NCBI RefSeq assembly: GCF_014195325.1
Contig: NZ_JACIBK010000016.1
Span: 62,001-126,000, forward strand
Reading direction: 5' to 3'
Length of the DNA: 64,000 nucleotides
From: Rhizobium sp. BK650
GTDB lineage: Bacteria; Pseudomonadota; Alphaproteobacteria; Rhizobiales; Rhizobiaceae
The notes under the pieces were generated by a model. The model did not search any database, was not told the origin of the DNA, and saw only the letters and a list, made by a program, of their open reading frames with translations. This document shows positions 54,835-63,099 of the stretch, piece by piece (the stretch's first letter is position 1; each line of letters begins with the position of its first letter). Made by a program: the position numbers and the translations under genes.

Positions 54835-56157
54835 TTACTTGGCGACGACGGCCTTTTCCGGGTCCGGCGGGAAGGACGGATCGGTCTTCTTGCCGCGCAA
54901 CAGGTCGAGCGCATAGTTAAGCTGCACGTCGTCCTTTGGATCCGGCGGTACGTAGGCGACGGAACCCGAGCCTTCGTCCGTCTCGTTCTGGCCCTTGATG
55001 TGGCCCCGCAGGGCGGATTCGCCCTCGGTCACCATCTTGCCCTGAAGGTCGGCCGGAAGAGGCTCTTCCACCTTGATGTCAGGCGTAATGCCCGTGCCCT
55101 GGATCGAGCGGCCCGATGGCGTGTAGTAGAGCGCCGTCGTCAGGCGCAGCGCGCCGTTTTCGCCGAGCGGAATGATCGTCTGGACGGAGCCCTTGCCGAA
55201 GGAACGGGTGCCGAGGACGGTGGCGCGGCGTAGATCTTGCAGGGCGCCTGCAACGATTTCCGATGCGGAAGCCGAACCGCCGTTGATGAGGACGATGAGC
55301 GGCTTGTGGTCTGTCAGGTCGCCCGGACCGGCATTGAAGCGGCGAGTCTCATCCGGATTGCGGCCGCGAGTGGAAACCACTTCGCCGCGCTCCAGGAAAG
55401 CGTCGGAGACGTTGATCGCCTGATCGAGCAGACCGCCGGGGTTAAGACGCAAGTCAAGGACGAAGCCCTTGAGTTTGTCAGCCGGAACGGTCGCCTTGAT
55501 CTTCTGGATTGCCTTTTCGAGATCCGGATAGGTTTTTTCGGTGAAGGAGATGACGCGCAGGTAGCCGACATCGTCCTCGACGCGAGACTTGACGGCCTGG
55601 ACGGCAACGACGTCACGCACGATCGTCAATTCGATCGGTTTGTCGGCACCCTTGCGGATGAGCGTCAGCTTGATCGGCGTGTTGACGGCGCCGCGCATCT
55701 TCTCGACGGCGTCTTCAAGCTTCAGGCCGCGGACGGACTGGCCGTCGATTTCGGAAATATAATCGCCGGCGAGAACGCCAGCCTTGGCGGCAGGAGTGTC
55801 GTCGATCGGAGTGATGACCTTGACGAGTTCGTCTTCCATCGTGACTTCGATGCCGAGGCCACCGAACTCACCCTTGGTCTGGGTGCGCATGTCTTCGGCG
55901 TCCTTCGCATTCATATAGCTGGAATGCGGATCGAGCGAAGACAGCATGCCGTTGATGGCGCTCTCGATCAGCTTGTCTTCGGCCGGCGGCGTTACATATT
56001 GCGCACGCACGCGTTCGAAGACGTCACCGAATACCGAAAGCTCCTTATAAGTCGATGCTCCCGCCGCCTCTGCAGGCACGCCTGCGGAGTAAATGACGCT
56101 CATCGCGGTCGCGCCCATCAGTGCGCCGACCAAAACAAGAGAAGCCCTACGAATCAT
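54835..56157 (-). CDS. ctpA: carboxy-terminal processing protease (S41)
   Basis: A periplasmic serine/lysine protease of 440 residues from the ATG at 56157. A signal or anchor segment lies at residues 4-25. The PDZ domain spans about 70-150 (GGLGIEVTMEDELVKVITP). The catalytic Ser is in INGGSASASEIVAGAL and the Lys in GTRSFGKGSVQ. The frame is open 25 codons further upstream, but that part has no signal-peptide character. It overlaps the envC 3' end by 11 bases, so they are coupled. Confidence 0.94.
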   Translation of the reverse strand: MIRRASLVLVGALMGATAMSVIYSAGVPAEAAGASTYKELSVFGDVFERVRAQYVTPPAEDKLIESAINGMLSSLDPHSSYMNAKDAEDMRTQTKGEFGGLGIEVTMEDELVKVITPIDDTPAAKAGVLAGDYISEIDGQSVRGLKLEDAVEKMRGAVNTPIKLTLIRKGADKPIELTIVRDVVAVQAVKSRVEDDVGYLRVISFTEKTYPDLEKAIQKIKATVPADKLKGFVLDLRLNPGGLLDQAINVSDAFLERGEVVSTRGRNPDETRRFNAGPGDLTDHKPLIVLINGGSASASEIVAGALQDLRRATVLGTRSFGKGSVQTIIPLGENGALRLTTALYYTPSGRSIQGTGITPDIKVEEPLPADLQGKMVTEGESALRGHIKGQNETDEGSGSVAYVPPDPKDDVQLNYALDLLRGKKTDPSFPPDPEKAVVAK

Positions 56158-57580
56158 TGCGTGCCTTTCCGGTGTCTTTGGCGGTCCACCACGGTCGGGA
56201 ATCGACCGGTTTACCGTCCTTTCGAAATTCAATGTAAAGCGTTGGCCGATCTGTTTCCAGCGCCAATGCGGTTGCGCTTGCCACTCTTTTCGCGCCCATC
56301 ACAGCCAGAGGCTCGCCGGAGAAAACGAATTTTCCCTGGCGGGTGCTGATCGTATCCATGCCTGAGAGAACCAGGTGATATCCGTCGCCAGCATCCAGGA
56401 TGATCATTTGGCCATAACTGCGGAAGGCGCCGGCATAGACCACCAGCCCATCGGCAGGGGCGGTTACTACCGTTTCCGGATTGGTCGCGACCGTCATCCC
56501 CATGGCCTCGTGTCCGGTGCCATCGGCATCGCCGAACTGGCGCAGAATATCGCCTGCCACAGGCAACTCCAGTTTCGCCTTCAACTCTCCGAAGGGATAT
56601 GCGGGCGCAATACGGTTTTTATCGGGCACGCCGCTGTCGGCCAGGGCCTTCGCCTGGGCGCGCTGCTCGTCCGTCAGCAGCTTGCGATTCTCTTCCGCCT
56701 GCCTTGCGGCTGCGGCGGCTTCGCGTACAGAAGCGATCTCCGTTTCCATCGAGGCGACAAGGCTTTCGAGCGTCGTCGCCTTGCCTGCCAACTCCTGTGA
56801 ACGCCGCTTCTCGGCCTCCAGCTCGGCGGCATTGGAGCGGCTCAGCTTGTCGTTTTCGGCAAGCAGCAGATCCATGCGCCGTTCCTCCTCCAGGCTGTTT
56901 GCCATGGTGGTGGCGAAATCTTCCTTCTCCTTGGCACTCGCCGTCTGCAGTGCCGAAAGATTGGCGAGATCCGCCGCGAGTTTCTCGGTCTCCTTGCGGA
57001 TACCGGGTACCACGGCGCCGAGCAGAATGGCGCTACGAACGGAGCCAAGAGCATCCTCCGGGGTCACCAGAAGGGCAGGCGGTGGGTTCCTGCCCATACG
57101 CTGGAGGGCGGCGAGAACCTCAGCAAGAAGTCCACGGCGCTCGCGCAGGGAGCGGCGGATGCCGTCTTCCTTCACGCCAAGCTCGGCGAGCTTCTTTTCA
57201 CTATTGAGGATCTTACCTTCCAGCGATTTACGGCGAGCGGCGGAATCGATCAGTGCCTGGCGTATGCTTGCCGTGTTCTTTTCGAGATTATCGATGCTGC
57301 TTTGGAGTTCAGTCACCTTATCGGAGGACAGGCTGATCGTCTTCGACAGCTGATCCAGTTCGGCCCTGGTCTCATCGCGCTTTTTCGCAAGTTCGGCAGC
57401 CGGATCAGGCGGCTGGCCGGCGGGCGCAGTAGGCGGAGCCGGTTCGACTGCGGGAGGCGTCGGAGCGTCCTGCGCCTGGACGGAAAATGAGTTGCCAGGA
57501 CCGATAACGACGGTCGCACTCAGCCCTGCCGCTATGGCCGGCAGAAACAGGCGTGATCGCTTGGAGGCAGCTCTCGTCAT
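56147..57580 (-). CDS. envC: murein hydrolase activator EnvC family protein
   Basis: A periplasmic coiled-coil protein with a C-terminal M23/LytM-like domain that activates amidases during cell division. From the ATG at 57580 it has 477 residues: signal peptide about 1-37 (ending SVQAQ), Pro-rich linker, long coiled coils about 65-330 and the LytM fold at about 345-470. The zinc-binding HxH is replaced (YHLVLSG), fitting a regulatory, non-catalytic role. An in-frame start at 57676 would bury the signal peptide. It overlaps ctpA by 11 bases. Confidence 0.9.
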   Translation of the reverse strand: MTRAASKRSRLFLPAIAAGLSATVVIGPGNSFSVQAQDAPTPPAVEPAPPTAPAGQPPDPAAELAKKRDETRAELDQLSKTISLSSDKVTELQSSIDNLEKNTASIRQALIDSAARRKSLEGKILNSEKKLAELGVKEDGIRRSLRERRGLLAEVLAALQRMGRNPPPALLVTPEDALGSVRSAILLGAVVPGIRKETEKLAADLANLSALQTASAKEKEDFATTMANSLEEERRMDLLLAENDKLSRSNAAELEAEKRRSQELAGKATTLESLVASMETEIASVREAAAAARQAEENRKLLTDEQRAQAKALADSGVPDKNRIAPAYPFGELKAKLELPVAGDILRQFGDADGTGHEAMGMTVATNPETVVTAPADGLVVYAGAFRSYGQMIILDAGDGYHLVLSGMDTISTRQGKFVFSGEPLAVMGAKRVASATALALETDRPTLYIEFRKDGKPVDSRPWWTAKDTGKARNDS

Positions 57581-57706
57581 GCGTGTCGGGGTTTGCTCTT
57601 TCAAATCGCCCGGGAACCTAAGCTGATTTTGGGGCTGTTGGCCAGAAAGTTTGAAGGAGAAGAAGCCTTGAGGCAAAACACGGCTGCGTGACCATTTCCG
57701 GCTGTA

Positions 57707-58189
57707 TCAGACCCGGTGATAGGGATGGCCGGAGAGGATCGTTACGGCGCGATAAAGCTGTTCGGCAATAAGGGTTCGGACGATCTGGTGCGGCCACGTC
57801 ATCTTACCGAGGCAGAGCGTCACATCGGCGCGGTCGTAGAGGGAGGGATCAAGACCATCGGCGCCGCCGATTGCAATCGTCAGATCGCGCTTGCCCTGAT
57901 CGCGATAACCGCCGAGCAGATTGGCGAAGCCTTCGCTGTCCAGAGCCTTACCGCGTTCATCGAGCAGAATGAGGACGCTGCCGTCTGCAAGAGACTTCAG
58001 CAGCATGGCCGCTTCCTCACGCTTACGGGTCTCCGCGTTAGAGGCGCGGCTTTCGGCCACTTCGGCAATACGGGAAAACTCCAGACCGACCGCGGGACCG
58101 GCCTTTGCAAAGCGGTCGAAATAACGGGCCGCAAGATCTTTTTCGGGGCCGGACTTGAGCCGTCCCACCGCAAAAAGACCAATCCGCAT
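57707..58189 (-). CDS. rlmH: 23S rRNA (pseudouridine1915-N3)-methyltransferase RlmH
   Basis: A SPOUT-class methyltransferase of 160 residues modifying 23S rRNA pseudouridine 1915. The SAM-binding knot region LTIAIGGADGLDPSLYDRAD and the C-terminal LILSG-like tail (VTILSGHPYHRV) are diagnostic. It is in line with rsfS, as in many bacteria. Confidence 0.95.
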   Translation of the reverse strand: MRIGLFAVGRLKSGPEKDLAARYFDRFAKAGPAVGLEFSRIAEVAESRASNAETRKREEAAMLLKSLADGSVLILLDERGKALDSEGFANLLGGYRDQGKRDLTIAIGGADGLDPSLYDRADVTLCLGKMTWPHQIVRTLIAEQLYRAVTILSGHPYHRV

Positions 58190-58306
58190 TCATCCGCTCC
58201 TGCTATGCCGCCCTTTGGAAGCACAATCTAAACTTACCGGCCAGCTATCGAAGCCGGCTCGGTCAGTTACCACGATTCAAGCGCCGGACGGATGTCGGGC
58301 TGCCTG

Positions 58307-58750
58307 TCAGTGCCGCGTTTCCTCGTCCATATCCGGAGCTGCCCACATCCTTTCGATGTTGTAGAACTCGCGGATTTCGGGACGGAACACATGCACGATG
58401 ATGTCACCGGTGTCGATCAGGATCCAGTCACCACCTTCCTGACCTTCGACGCGGGCAGTACCGAAGCCCTCATCCTTGAGATCAGTCAGAAGATGATCGG
58501 CGATCGCCATGACATGCCTGTTCGAGCGTCCGGAGACGACGACCATGTAGTCTCCCAGCGCCGATTTTCCAGCAATGTTGATGGTGACGATATCTTCAGC
58601 TTTGGAATCCTCGAGGCTTGCGAGGACGGCTTCCAGAGCACGGGCGGCGGCATCGGCGCCACGTTCCGCACCCTTCGGGATAACGGCGAGCGTTTTTCCC
58701 TTGGCGTGTACTGTTGTCAGTGCTTTCCCTTTCCTGGAATGACAAACCAT
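58307..58750 (-). CDS. rsfS: ribosome silencing factor RsfS
   Basis: It binds ribosomal protein L14 and blocks subunit joining when nutrients are scarce. The core AEDIVTINIAGKSALGDYMV and GDWILIDTGDIIVHVF are diagnostic. The start is unclear: ATG at 58750 (or GTG at 58759) gives an N-terminus with two Cys and no ribosome site, whereas CTG at 58720 follows AGGAAAGGGA and begins TTVHAKGK, which fits the family as I recall it. The ATG is used here for safety. It is upstream of rlmH. Confidence 0.9.
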   Translation of the reverse strand: MVCHSRKGKALTTVHAKGKTLAVIPKGAERGADAAARALEAVLASLEDSKAEDIVTINIAGKSALGDYMVVVSGRSNRHVMAIADHLLTDLKDEGFGTARVEGQEGGDWILIDTGDIIVHVFRPEIREFYNIERMWAAPDMDEETRH

Positions 58751-58860
58751 GCACAACACAAATCCGGCGCAACCGGATCATGGTTAAGATAGGCATCAAA
58801 CCGTTAACGTTTCAAGACGCGGCGCAGCATGCGGACGGCCGAAAGCCGTATTTGGCGTCA

Positions 58861-58876
58861 CGAAATTGAGATTTCG
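58861..58876. repeat. short inverted repeat upstream of modE
   Basis: CGAAAT (58861-58866) and ATTTCG (58871-58876) with a 4-base loop lie 84 bases before modE. CGAAAT resembles the half-sites near modA and modB. Its role is unknown. Confidence 0.3.
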
Positions 58877-58959
58877 ACCCTTGGTCGACATGGAGGAGTT
58901 GTGTACAGCGTCTGTCGCGGAGCGTAAAGTATCGATAATTCCTGCAAATTCCGAACGAT

Positions 58960-59337
58960 ATGACCGAAACCGCCAAAAATCCGCTTACACCCGTTCTGCG
59001 AATCACCTTTCCCGATGACGATCGCCTCGGCCACGGCAAGATGGAGCTGCTCGAACATATCCGCGAGACCGGGTCGATCTCCGCGGCAGGCCGCGCAATG
59101 GACATGTCGTATCGTCGCGCCTGGATGCTGGTGGCCGATATGAATCGCATGTTCAAGGCCCCGGTGGTGGAATCGCAGCGCGGCGGCCAAAAGGGCGGAG
59201 GCGCGGTGCTGACGCCTTTCGGCCAAGAACTGCTGGCGCGTTTTCGCGAGATGGAAAAGACCGTGCAGGCTAGCCTAGCCGACGATCTCGCCTGGCTGCA
59301 GAACAAGCGCAATCTCCAACAGAACTGCCGGGGCTGA
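58960..59337 (+). CDS. modE: ModE-type winged-helix regulator without molybdate domain
   Basis: A 125-residue protein equal to the N-terminal DNA-binding domain of ModE. It has KMELLEHIRETGSISAAGRA and MDMSYRRAWMLVADMN (wing-helix region) and the RGGQKGGGAVLTPFG block. The C-terminal di-MOP domain that binds molybdate in E. coli ModE is absent, so the signal must be sensed differently or by a partner. It converges with modC with no gap. It probably controls modABC through a Mo-box-like site upstream of modA. Confidence 0.88.
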   Translation: MTETAKNPLTPVLRITFPDDDRLGHGKMELLEHIRETGSISAAGRAMDMSYRRAWMLVADMNRMFKAPVVESQRGGQKGGGAVLTPFGQELLARFREMEKTVQASLADDLAWLQNKRNLQQNCRG

Positions 59338-60408
59338 TCAGGCTTCCAGCGCAACCGTCTTGATGACTGCGAAGGCCGGTATGCCGTGGCGCAGGCCCAG
59401 GCGCTCGCAGGAGAGCGCGGTGATACGCGAAAGCACAGCGTCGCCGGCGCAATCGAGGCGGATTTCTACAGTGCCATCCTCGGCCGGCGAAAGCTCAACG
59501 ATGGTGCACCCCAAGATGTTGAGGGCGCTCAAGCCCTCCGGTTTCTGCGTCGCCAGCATTACGTCGCGCGCAGGGATGCGGATGCGCACGGACTTGCCGG
59601 CAGCCGGCGCAATACCCGGCACATAGAGCCGGCCGGATTTCAGCAGAATCGTTGTGATCCGGTTGGCTGTATCGATGGTTTCGACTGCGCCTTCCAGCAC
59701 GACGCTCGCCTCCCGTCGGTCTTCCGGGAGCATCGACGAGCGACTGAGGACTTTAGTCGTCGGACCTGCTGCCTCTACCCTGCCGTCGCGCATGACCACG
59801 ACCTGATTTGCCAGGCGTGCGACTTCCGCAATCGAGTGGCTGACATAGACGATCGGAATATCCATCTCGTCCCGCAGGCGTTCGAGATAGGGCAGGATTT
59901 CGGTCTTTCGGGCTTCATCGAGGGCGGCTAGCGGTTCATCCATCAACAGCAGACGCGGCGAGGACAGCAGCGCACGGCCGATGGCGACGCGCTGTTTCTC
60001 ACCGCCCGAGAGTTTGGATGGGCTGCGGGCGAGCAATTCATCAATACCGAGCAAGTCGATGACGTGGTCGAAATTTTCGAAACGCGCCGATTTCGGAGCG
60101 AACCAGCGACCATAAGAGAGGTTGGCCCGGACGCTCAGGTGGGGAAAGAGCCGCGCCTCCTGGAACACATAACCGAAACGGCGGCGATGGCGGGGAACGA
60201 AGATGCCCTTCGTGGTATCCGTCAGTGTTTCGCCATCGAGCAGGACACGACCGTCGATCGGGCGGGTAAGGCCGGCGATGATGCGGATGACAGAGGTCTT
60301 GCCGGAGCCGGAGCGGCCGAAAAGGGCTGTCACGCCGCGCTCCGAGGTGAATGCGGCATCGAGGCCAAAGGCACCGAGGCGATGTCTTGCTTCGACAATC
60401 AGCGTCAT
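59338..60408 (-). CDS. modC: molybdate ABC transporter ATP-binding protein
   Basis: The ATPase of the molybdate importer, 356 residues. The Walker A GRSGSGKT is at 31-38, LSGGEKQRVAIGRALL is the ABC signature and LLLMDEPLAALD the Walker B. A MOBE/TOBE domain for molybdate regulation follows at about residues 290-355. The start overlaps modB by four bases. The operon order is modA-modB-modC. Confidence 0.95.
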   Translation of the reverse strand: MTLIVEARHRLGAFGLDAAFTSERGVTALFGRSGSGKTSVIRIIAGLTRPIDGRVLLDGETLTDTTKGIFVPRHRRRFGYVFQEARLFPHLSVRANLSYGRWFAPKSARFENFDHVIDLLGIDELLARSPSKLSGGEKQRVAIGRALLSSPRLLLMDEPLAALDEARKTEILPYLERLRDEMDIPIVYVSHSIAEVARLANQVVVMRDGRVEAAGPTTKVLSRSSMLPEDRREASVVLEGAVETIDTANRITTILLKSGRLYVPGIAPAAGKSVRIRIPARDVMLATQKPEGLSALNILGCTIVELSPAEDGTVEIRLDCAGDAVLSRITALSCERLGLRHGIPAFAVIKTVALEA

Positions 60409-61106
60409 TCCGGATCGATCCTTCTGCCAACGAGATAGGCGAGGAACTCCGAAGCGAGGAGGGCGAGCATGGAAATCACGATGGAAACGACGGTAAGCCG
60501 CATGGCGCCGGCATCACCGCCCGGCACCTGGGTAAAAGTGTAGATGGCGGCCGACAGCGTCTGTGTTTCGCCGGGAATGTTGGAGACGAAAGTGATTGTG
60601 GCGCCGAACTCGCCCATGGCTTTGGCAAAGCAGAGGATCATACCGGCGATGATGCCGGGAATGGTGAGCGGCAGCGTGATTGTCAGGAAGATCCAAGCTG
60701 GGCTCGCGCCAAGCGTCCCGGCCGCTTCCTCTAGCTTGCGGTCGACGGCTTCGATGGAGAGACGGATGCTGCGCACCATCAACGGAAAACCCATGACGCC
60801 GCAGGCAAGTGCAGCGCCCGTCCAGCGGAAGGAGAGCACGATGCCGAGATATTGATCGAGCAGGCTGCCGATCGGGCCGCGGCGCCCAAAAAGTATAAGG
60901 AGAATGAAGCCGGTGACGACGGGCGGCAGGATCAGCGGCAGGTGAACGACGCCATTGAGAAGCGACTTGCCCCAGAAGCGGCCGCGGGCAAGCAGCAGGG
61001 CAACAAGAATGCCGAACGGCAGGCTCGCCACCATGGCGACGAAGGAAACGCGCAGGCTCAGCAGAATCGCCGTCAATTCCTCGTCGCGCAAACCGAACAT
61101 ATTCAA
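60405..61106 (-). CDS. modB: molybdate ABC transporter permease
   Basis: The membrane channel of the molybdate importer, 233 residues with five to six hydrophobic segments. The EAA-type loop EAAGTLGASPAWIFLTITLPL is typical and docks onto ModC. It lies between modA and modC with a 75-base gap to modA and overlaps modC by four bases. Confidence 0.95.
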   Translation of the reverse strand: MNMFGLRDEELTAILLSLRVSFVAMVASLPFGILVALLLARGRFWGKSLLNGVVHLPLILPPVVTGFILLILFGRRGPIGSLLDQYLGIVLSFRWTGAALACGVMGFPLMVRSIRLSIEAVDRKLEEAAGTLGASPAWIFLTITLPLTIPGIIAGMILCFAKAMGEFGATITFVSNIPGETQTLSAAIYTFTQVPGGDAGAMRLTVVSIVISMLALLASEFLAYLVGRRIDPE

Positions 61107-61181
61107 ACGTCATCTTCTCCGAAATATCGAAGGTCCGCCGAAGCGAGCCTTCACGCTAAGCTGTAGGCGTTAATTGCGTAG

Positions 61182-61973
61182 TTATTTCAGGATCGTGAAG
61201 CCTTGTGCAGTAAAGAATGGGGCCGCCCTATCCGACTTCAGGAAGCCGAGATAGCCAGCGGCATCCGGGTTCTTGCTCTCAGCGAGCAGAGCGATCGGAT
61301 AGATGATCGGCGGGTGGGAATCGGCCGGGAAGGTGCCGACGATCGCGACACCCTTATCGGCCGCCGCATCGGTCTGGTAGACGATGCCGTAAGGCGCTTC
61401 GCCGCGGGAGACGAAGGTGAGTGCGGCACGTACACTTTCCGCATAAGCAACTTTGCTTTCGACAGACTTCCAGACGCCGAGCTTATCGAGCGCGGTCTGA
61501 CCATATTTGCCGGCCGGAACCGACTTCGGATCGCCCATGGCGAGCTTGCCATCCCCGAGGAGGCCGACGAGATCAAAGCCTGACTTGATTTTAACCGGCT
61601 TCTGATTGCCGTTTTCGGCGATCAGGACGAGGCGATTGCCGAGCAGGTTGAAGCGGGTGTCCGGCTTGATCAGCTTCTTGTCGGCGACGTAATCCATCCA
61701 GTTCAGATCTGCGGAGATGAAGACATCGGCCGGGGCGGCATTTTCGATCTGCTTGGCAAGCGCCCCGCTTGCCGCATAGGAGACGACCGCTTCCTTGCCG
61801 CTTTCCTTCGCCCAGGCTGCGTTGGCGGCGTCGAGCGCGTCCTTCAGGCTTGCGGCCGCGAAGACGGTGACTTTCTCGGCGGCGGCGACAGGCCTAGAAA
61901 GCGCTGTTGCGCCGAGCCATATGGCCGAAATCGCGGCAGCTGCCAGTTTCATCCAATGGCGGCGGTTATGCAT
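61182..61973 (-). CDS. modA: molybdate-binding periplasmic protein
   Basis: The substrate-binding protein of the molybdate importer, 263 residues. A signal peptide covers about residues 1-31 (cleavage near PVAAAEK). KVTVFAAASLKDALDAAN, VVSYAASGALAKQI and the PAGKYGQTAL block line up with the oxyanion-binding site. It is first in modABC. A Mo-box-like element lies 18 bases upstream of the ATG. Confidence 0.96.
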   Translation of the reverse strand: MHNRRHWMKLAAAAISAIWLGATALSRPVAAAEKVTVFAAASLKDALDAANAAWAKESGKEAVVSYAASGALAKQIENAAPADVFISADLNWMDYVADKKLIKPDTRFNLLGNRLVLIAENGNQKPVKIKSGFDLVGLLGDGKLAMGDPKSVPAGKYGQTALDKLGVWKSVESKVAYAESVRAALTFVSRGEAPYGIVYQTDAAADKGVAIVGTFPADSHPPIIYPIALLAESKNPDAAGYLGFLKSDRAAPFFTAQGFTILK

Positions 61974-61990
61974 GATCTTCTCCCCAGCTT

Positions 61991-62014
61991 CGAAATATCT
62001 GAACGGATATAGCG
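61991..62014. promoter_or_regulatory. Mo-box-like operator upstream of modA
   Basis: CGAAATAT (61991-61998), an 8-base spacer and ATATAGCG (62007-62014) form an imperfect inverted repeat (6 of 8 pairs). It resembles the ModE operator CGNTATAT...ATATNNCG. It lies 18 bases before the modA start, where ModE could repress. The half-site CGAAATAT recurs at 61120-61127 in the modA-modB gap. Confidence 0.5.
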
Positions 62015-62312
62015 GTAGGGAAGGTTTGGCTAGGGTTGTGTTTCATAAAATATAACGGCGGCGAAAGGATAATTTGCCGCGCTGCCTACTCACACATTCG
62101 TGAGATGCATGGCTCTTAGCGAGCCGGAAATCACTGAGGCAAAAATTCTGCCATCGTTGAGGCAAATAGCGAGGCGAGACACTGGTGGTTTTGGAATCAA
62201 TCTGTTTTTGCTAATTAAAATGGCATCCAATGCCGTTCTAGCGCCGCAAGGTTTGCATTCCATGCATTGCTGCAATGCAGTGATATATATTCACCTTCTG
62301 AACAAATGTGAT
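62015..62312. other. gene-free stretch upstream of the small RNA
   Basis: No convincing CDS is seen. A GGCTC/GAGCC hairpin (62111-62115, 62121-62125) and the perfect inverted repeat TGCATTG/CAATGCA (62263-62269, 62273-62279) lie here. The latter is followed directly by an AT run (TATATAT, 62284-62290) that could be a -10 region. The short ORFs in this stretch run into the small RNA and look accidental. Confidence 0.3.
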
Positions 62313-62435
62313 AAAACGCAATCATCCGACGGCTTCTCCTCCTCCCATAGCCGTCCGATAGGATCGGCAACACTCCTCCTCCCAGTTGTCGGTCAAGTTT
62401 TAAGCCCGACGCACCTCCTCCCGCGTCGGGCTTTT
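62313..62435 (+). ncRNA. alpha-r14-type small RNA (NfeR1-like) with three CCTCCTCCC loops
   Basis: Three hairpins in a row each expose CCTCCTCCC in the loop (62338-62346, 62375-62383, 62414-62422). Stem 1 is GACGGCT/AGCCGTC (62328-62334, 62349-62355). Stem 2 pairs 62362-62371 with 62385-62394 over 10 bp with two G-U pairs. Stem 3 is an 11-bp terminator stem (62402-62412, 62423-62433) followed by TTTT. The motif is an anti-Shine-Dalgarno sequence, as in the rhizobial alpha-r14 family (NfeR1 in Sinorhizobium), which acts on mRNA ribosome sites. The 5' end is estimated from family length; the promoter is not certain. Confidence 0.85.
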
Positions 62436-62462
62436 CATTTCTGAAACTTCCAAACGAACCGA

Positions 62463-63065
62463 TTATTCCGCTGCCTTGTGCTGGTCGCCGTTGCGGATGG
62501 CTGTCGAGCTCAAGGTGGAGCGTGGACCGTGAATGAAAGTCCAGGCCGGCACCGGCTTCTTCCAGAGAACTCGGGCATCATCTTCATCGATGCGAGCAAA
62601 GGCAAAGGTCTTGGCCATTTTCGAGGAAAGGTAAGAGAGCGTCGAGCCCGGCCGGTCGATCACGGCGATCGGGAAGGTGCGCGCGATATTCTGCCATTTC
62701 TGCCAGCGATGAAAATTTTCCATGCTGTCGGCGCCCATGATCCAGATGAAATGCACATGCGGATTGCGGGCTTTCACGCGGGCAAGCGTATTGGCCGTGT
62801 AGCTGACGCCAAATGCCTGTTCGAAGGCTGTAACCTTGATATGCGGGTCGGTGGCGATCGCCTCGCTGCGCGCGATGCGCTCCGAAAGCGGTGCCAGGTG
62901 ATTGCGGCTCTTCAGCGGATTGCCGGGCGTCACCATCCACCAGAGCTGATCCAGCCCCAAGCGGCGGATGGCGATTTCGGCGACAAGGGCATGGCCCTCA
63001 TGCGGCGGATTGAAGGAGCCGCCGAATAGACCGACGATCATGCCGCGTTCGCTATGCGGCATGCG
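62463..63065 (-). CDS. nadD: nicotinate-nucleotide adenylyltransferase
   Basis: It makes deamido-NAD from nicotinate mononucleotide and ATP. The ATG at 63065 gives 200 residues with the nucleotidyltransferase motif GGSFNPPHEGH at 14-24 and LSSTAIRNGD near the C-terminus. WWMVTPGNPLKSR is characteristic. The open frame runs far into proA; a GTG at 63098 touching the proA stop is the only other reasonable start. It is downstream of proA, as is common in rhizobia. Confidence 0.93.
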   Translation of the reverse strand, partial: RMPHSERGMIVGLFGGSFNPPHEGHALVAEIAIRRLGLDQLWWMVTPGNPLKSRNHLAPLSERIARSEAIATDPHIKVTAFEQAFGVSYTANTLARVKARNPHVHFIWIMGADSMENFHRWQKWQNIARTFPIAVIDRPGSTLSYLSSKMAKTFAFARIDEDDARVLWKKPVPAWTFIHGPRSTLSSTAIRNGDQHKAAE

Positions 63066-63099
63066 GAGATAGCGCCGGTCTATCTGCTCTGTGGTCACG

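Noticed and set aside
62100..62444. 114-codon ORF over the small RNA
   Set aside because: It runs through three structured hairpins and a terminator; composition is not protein-like.
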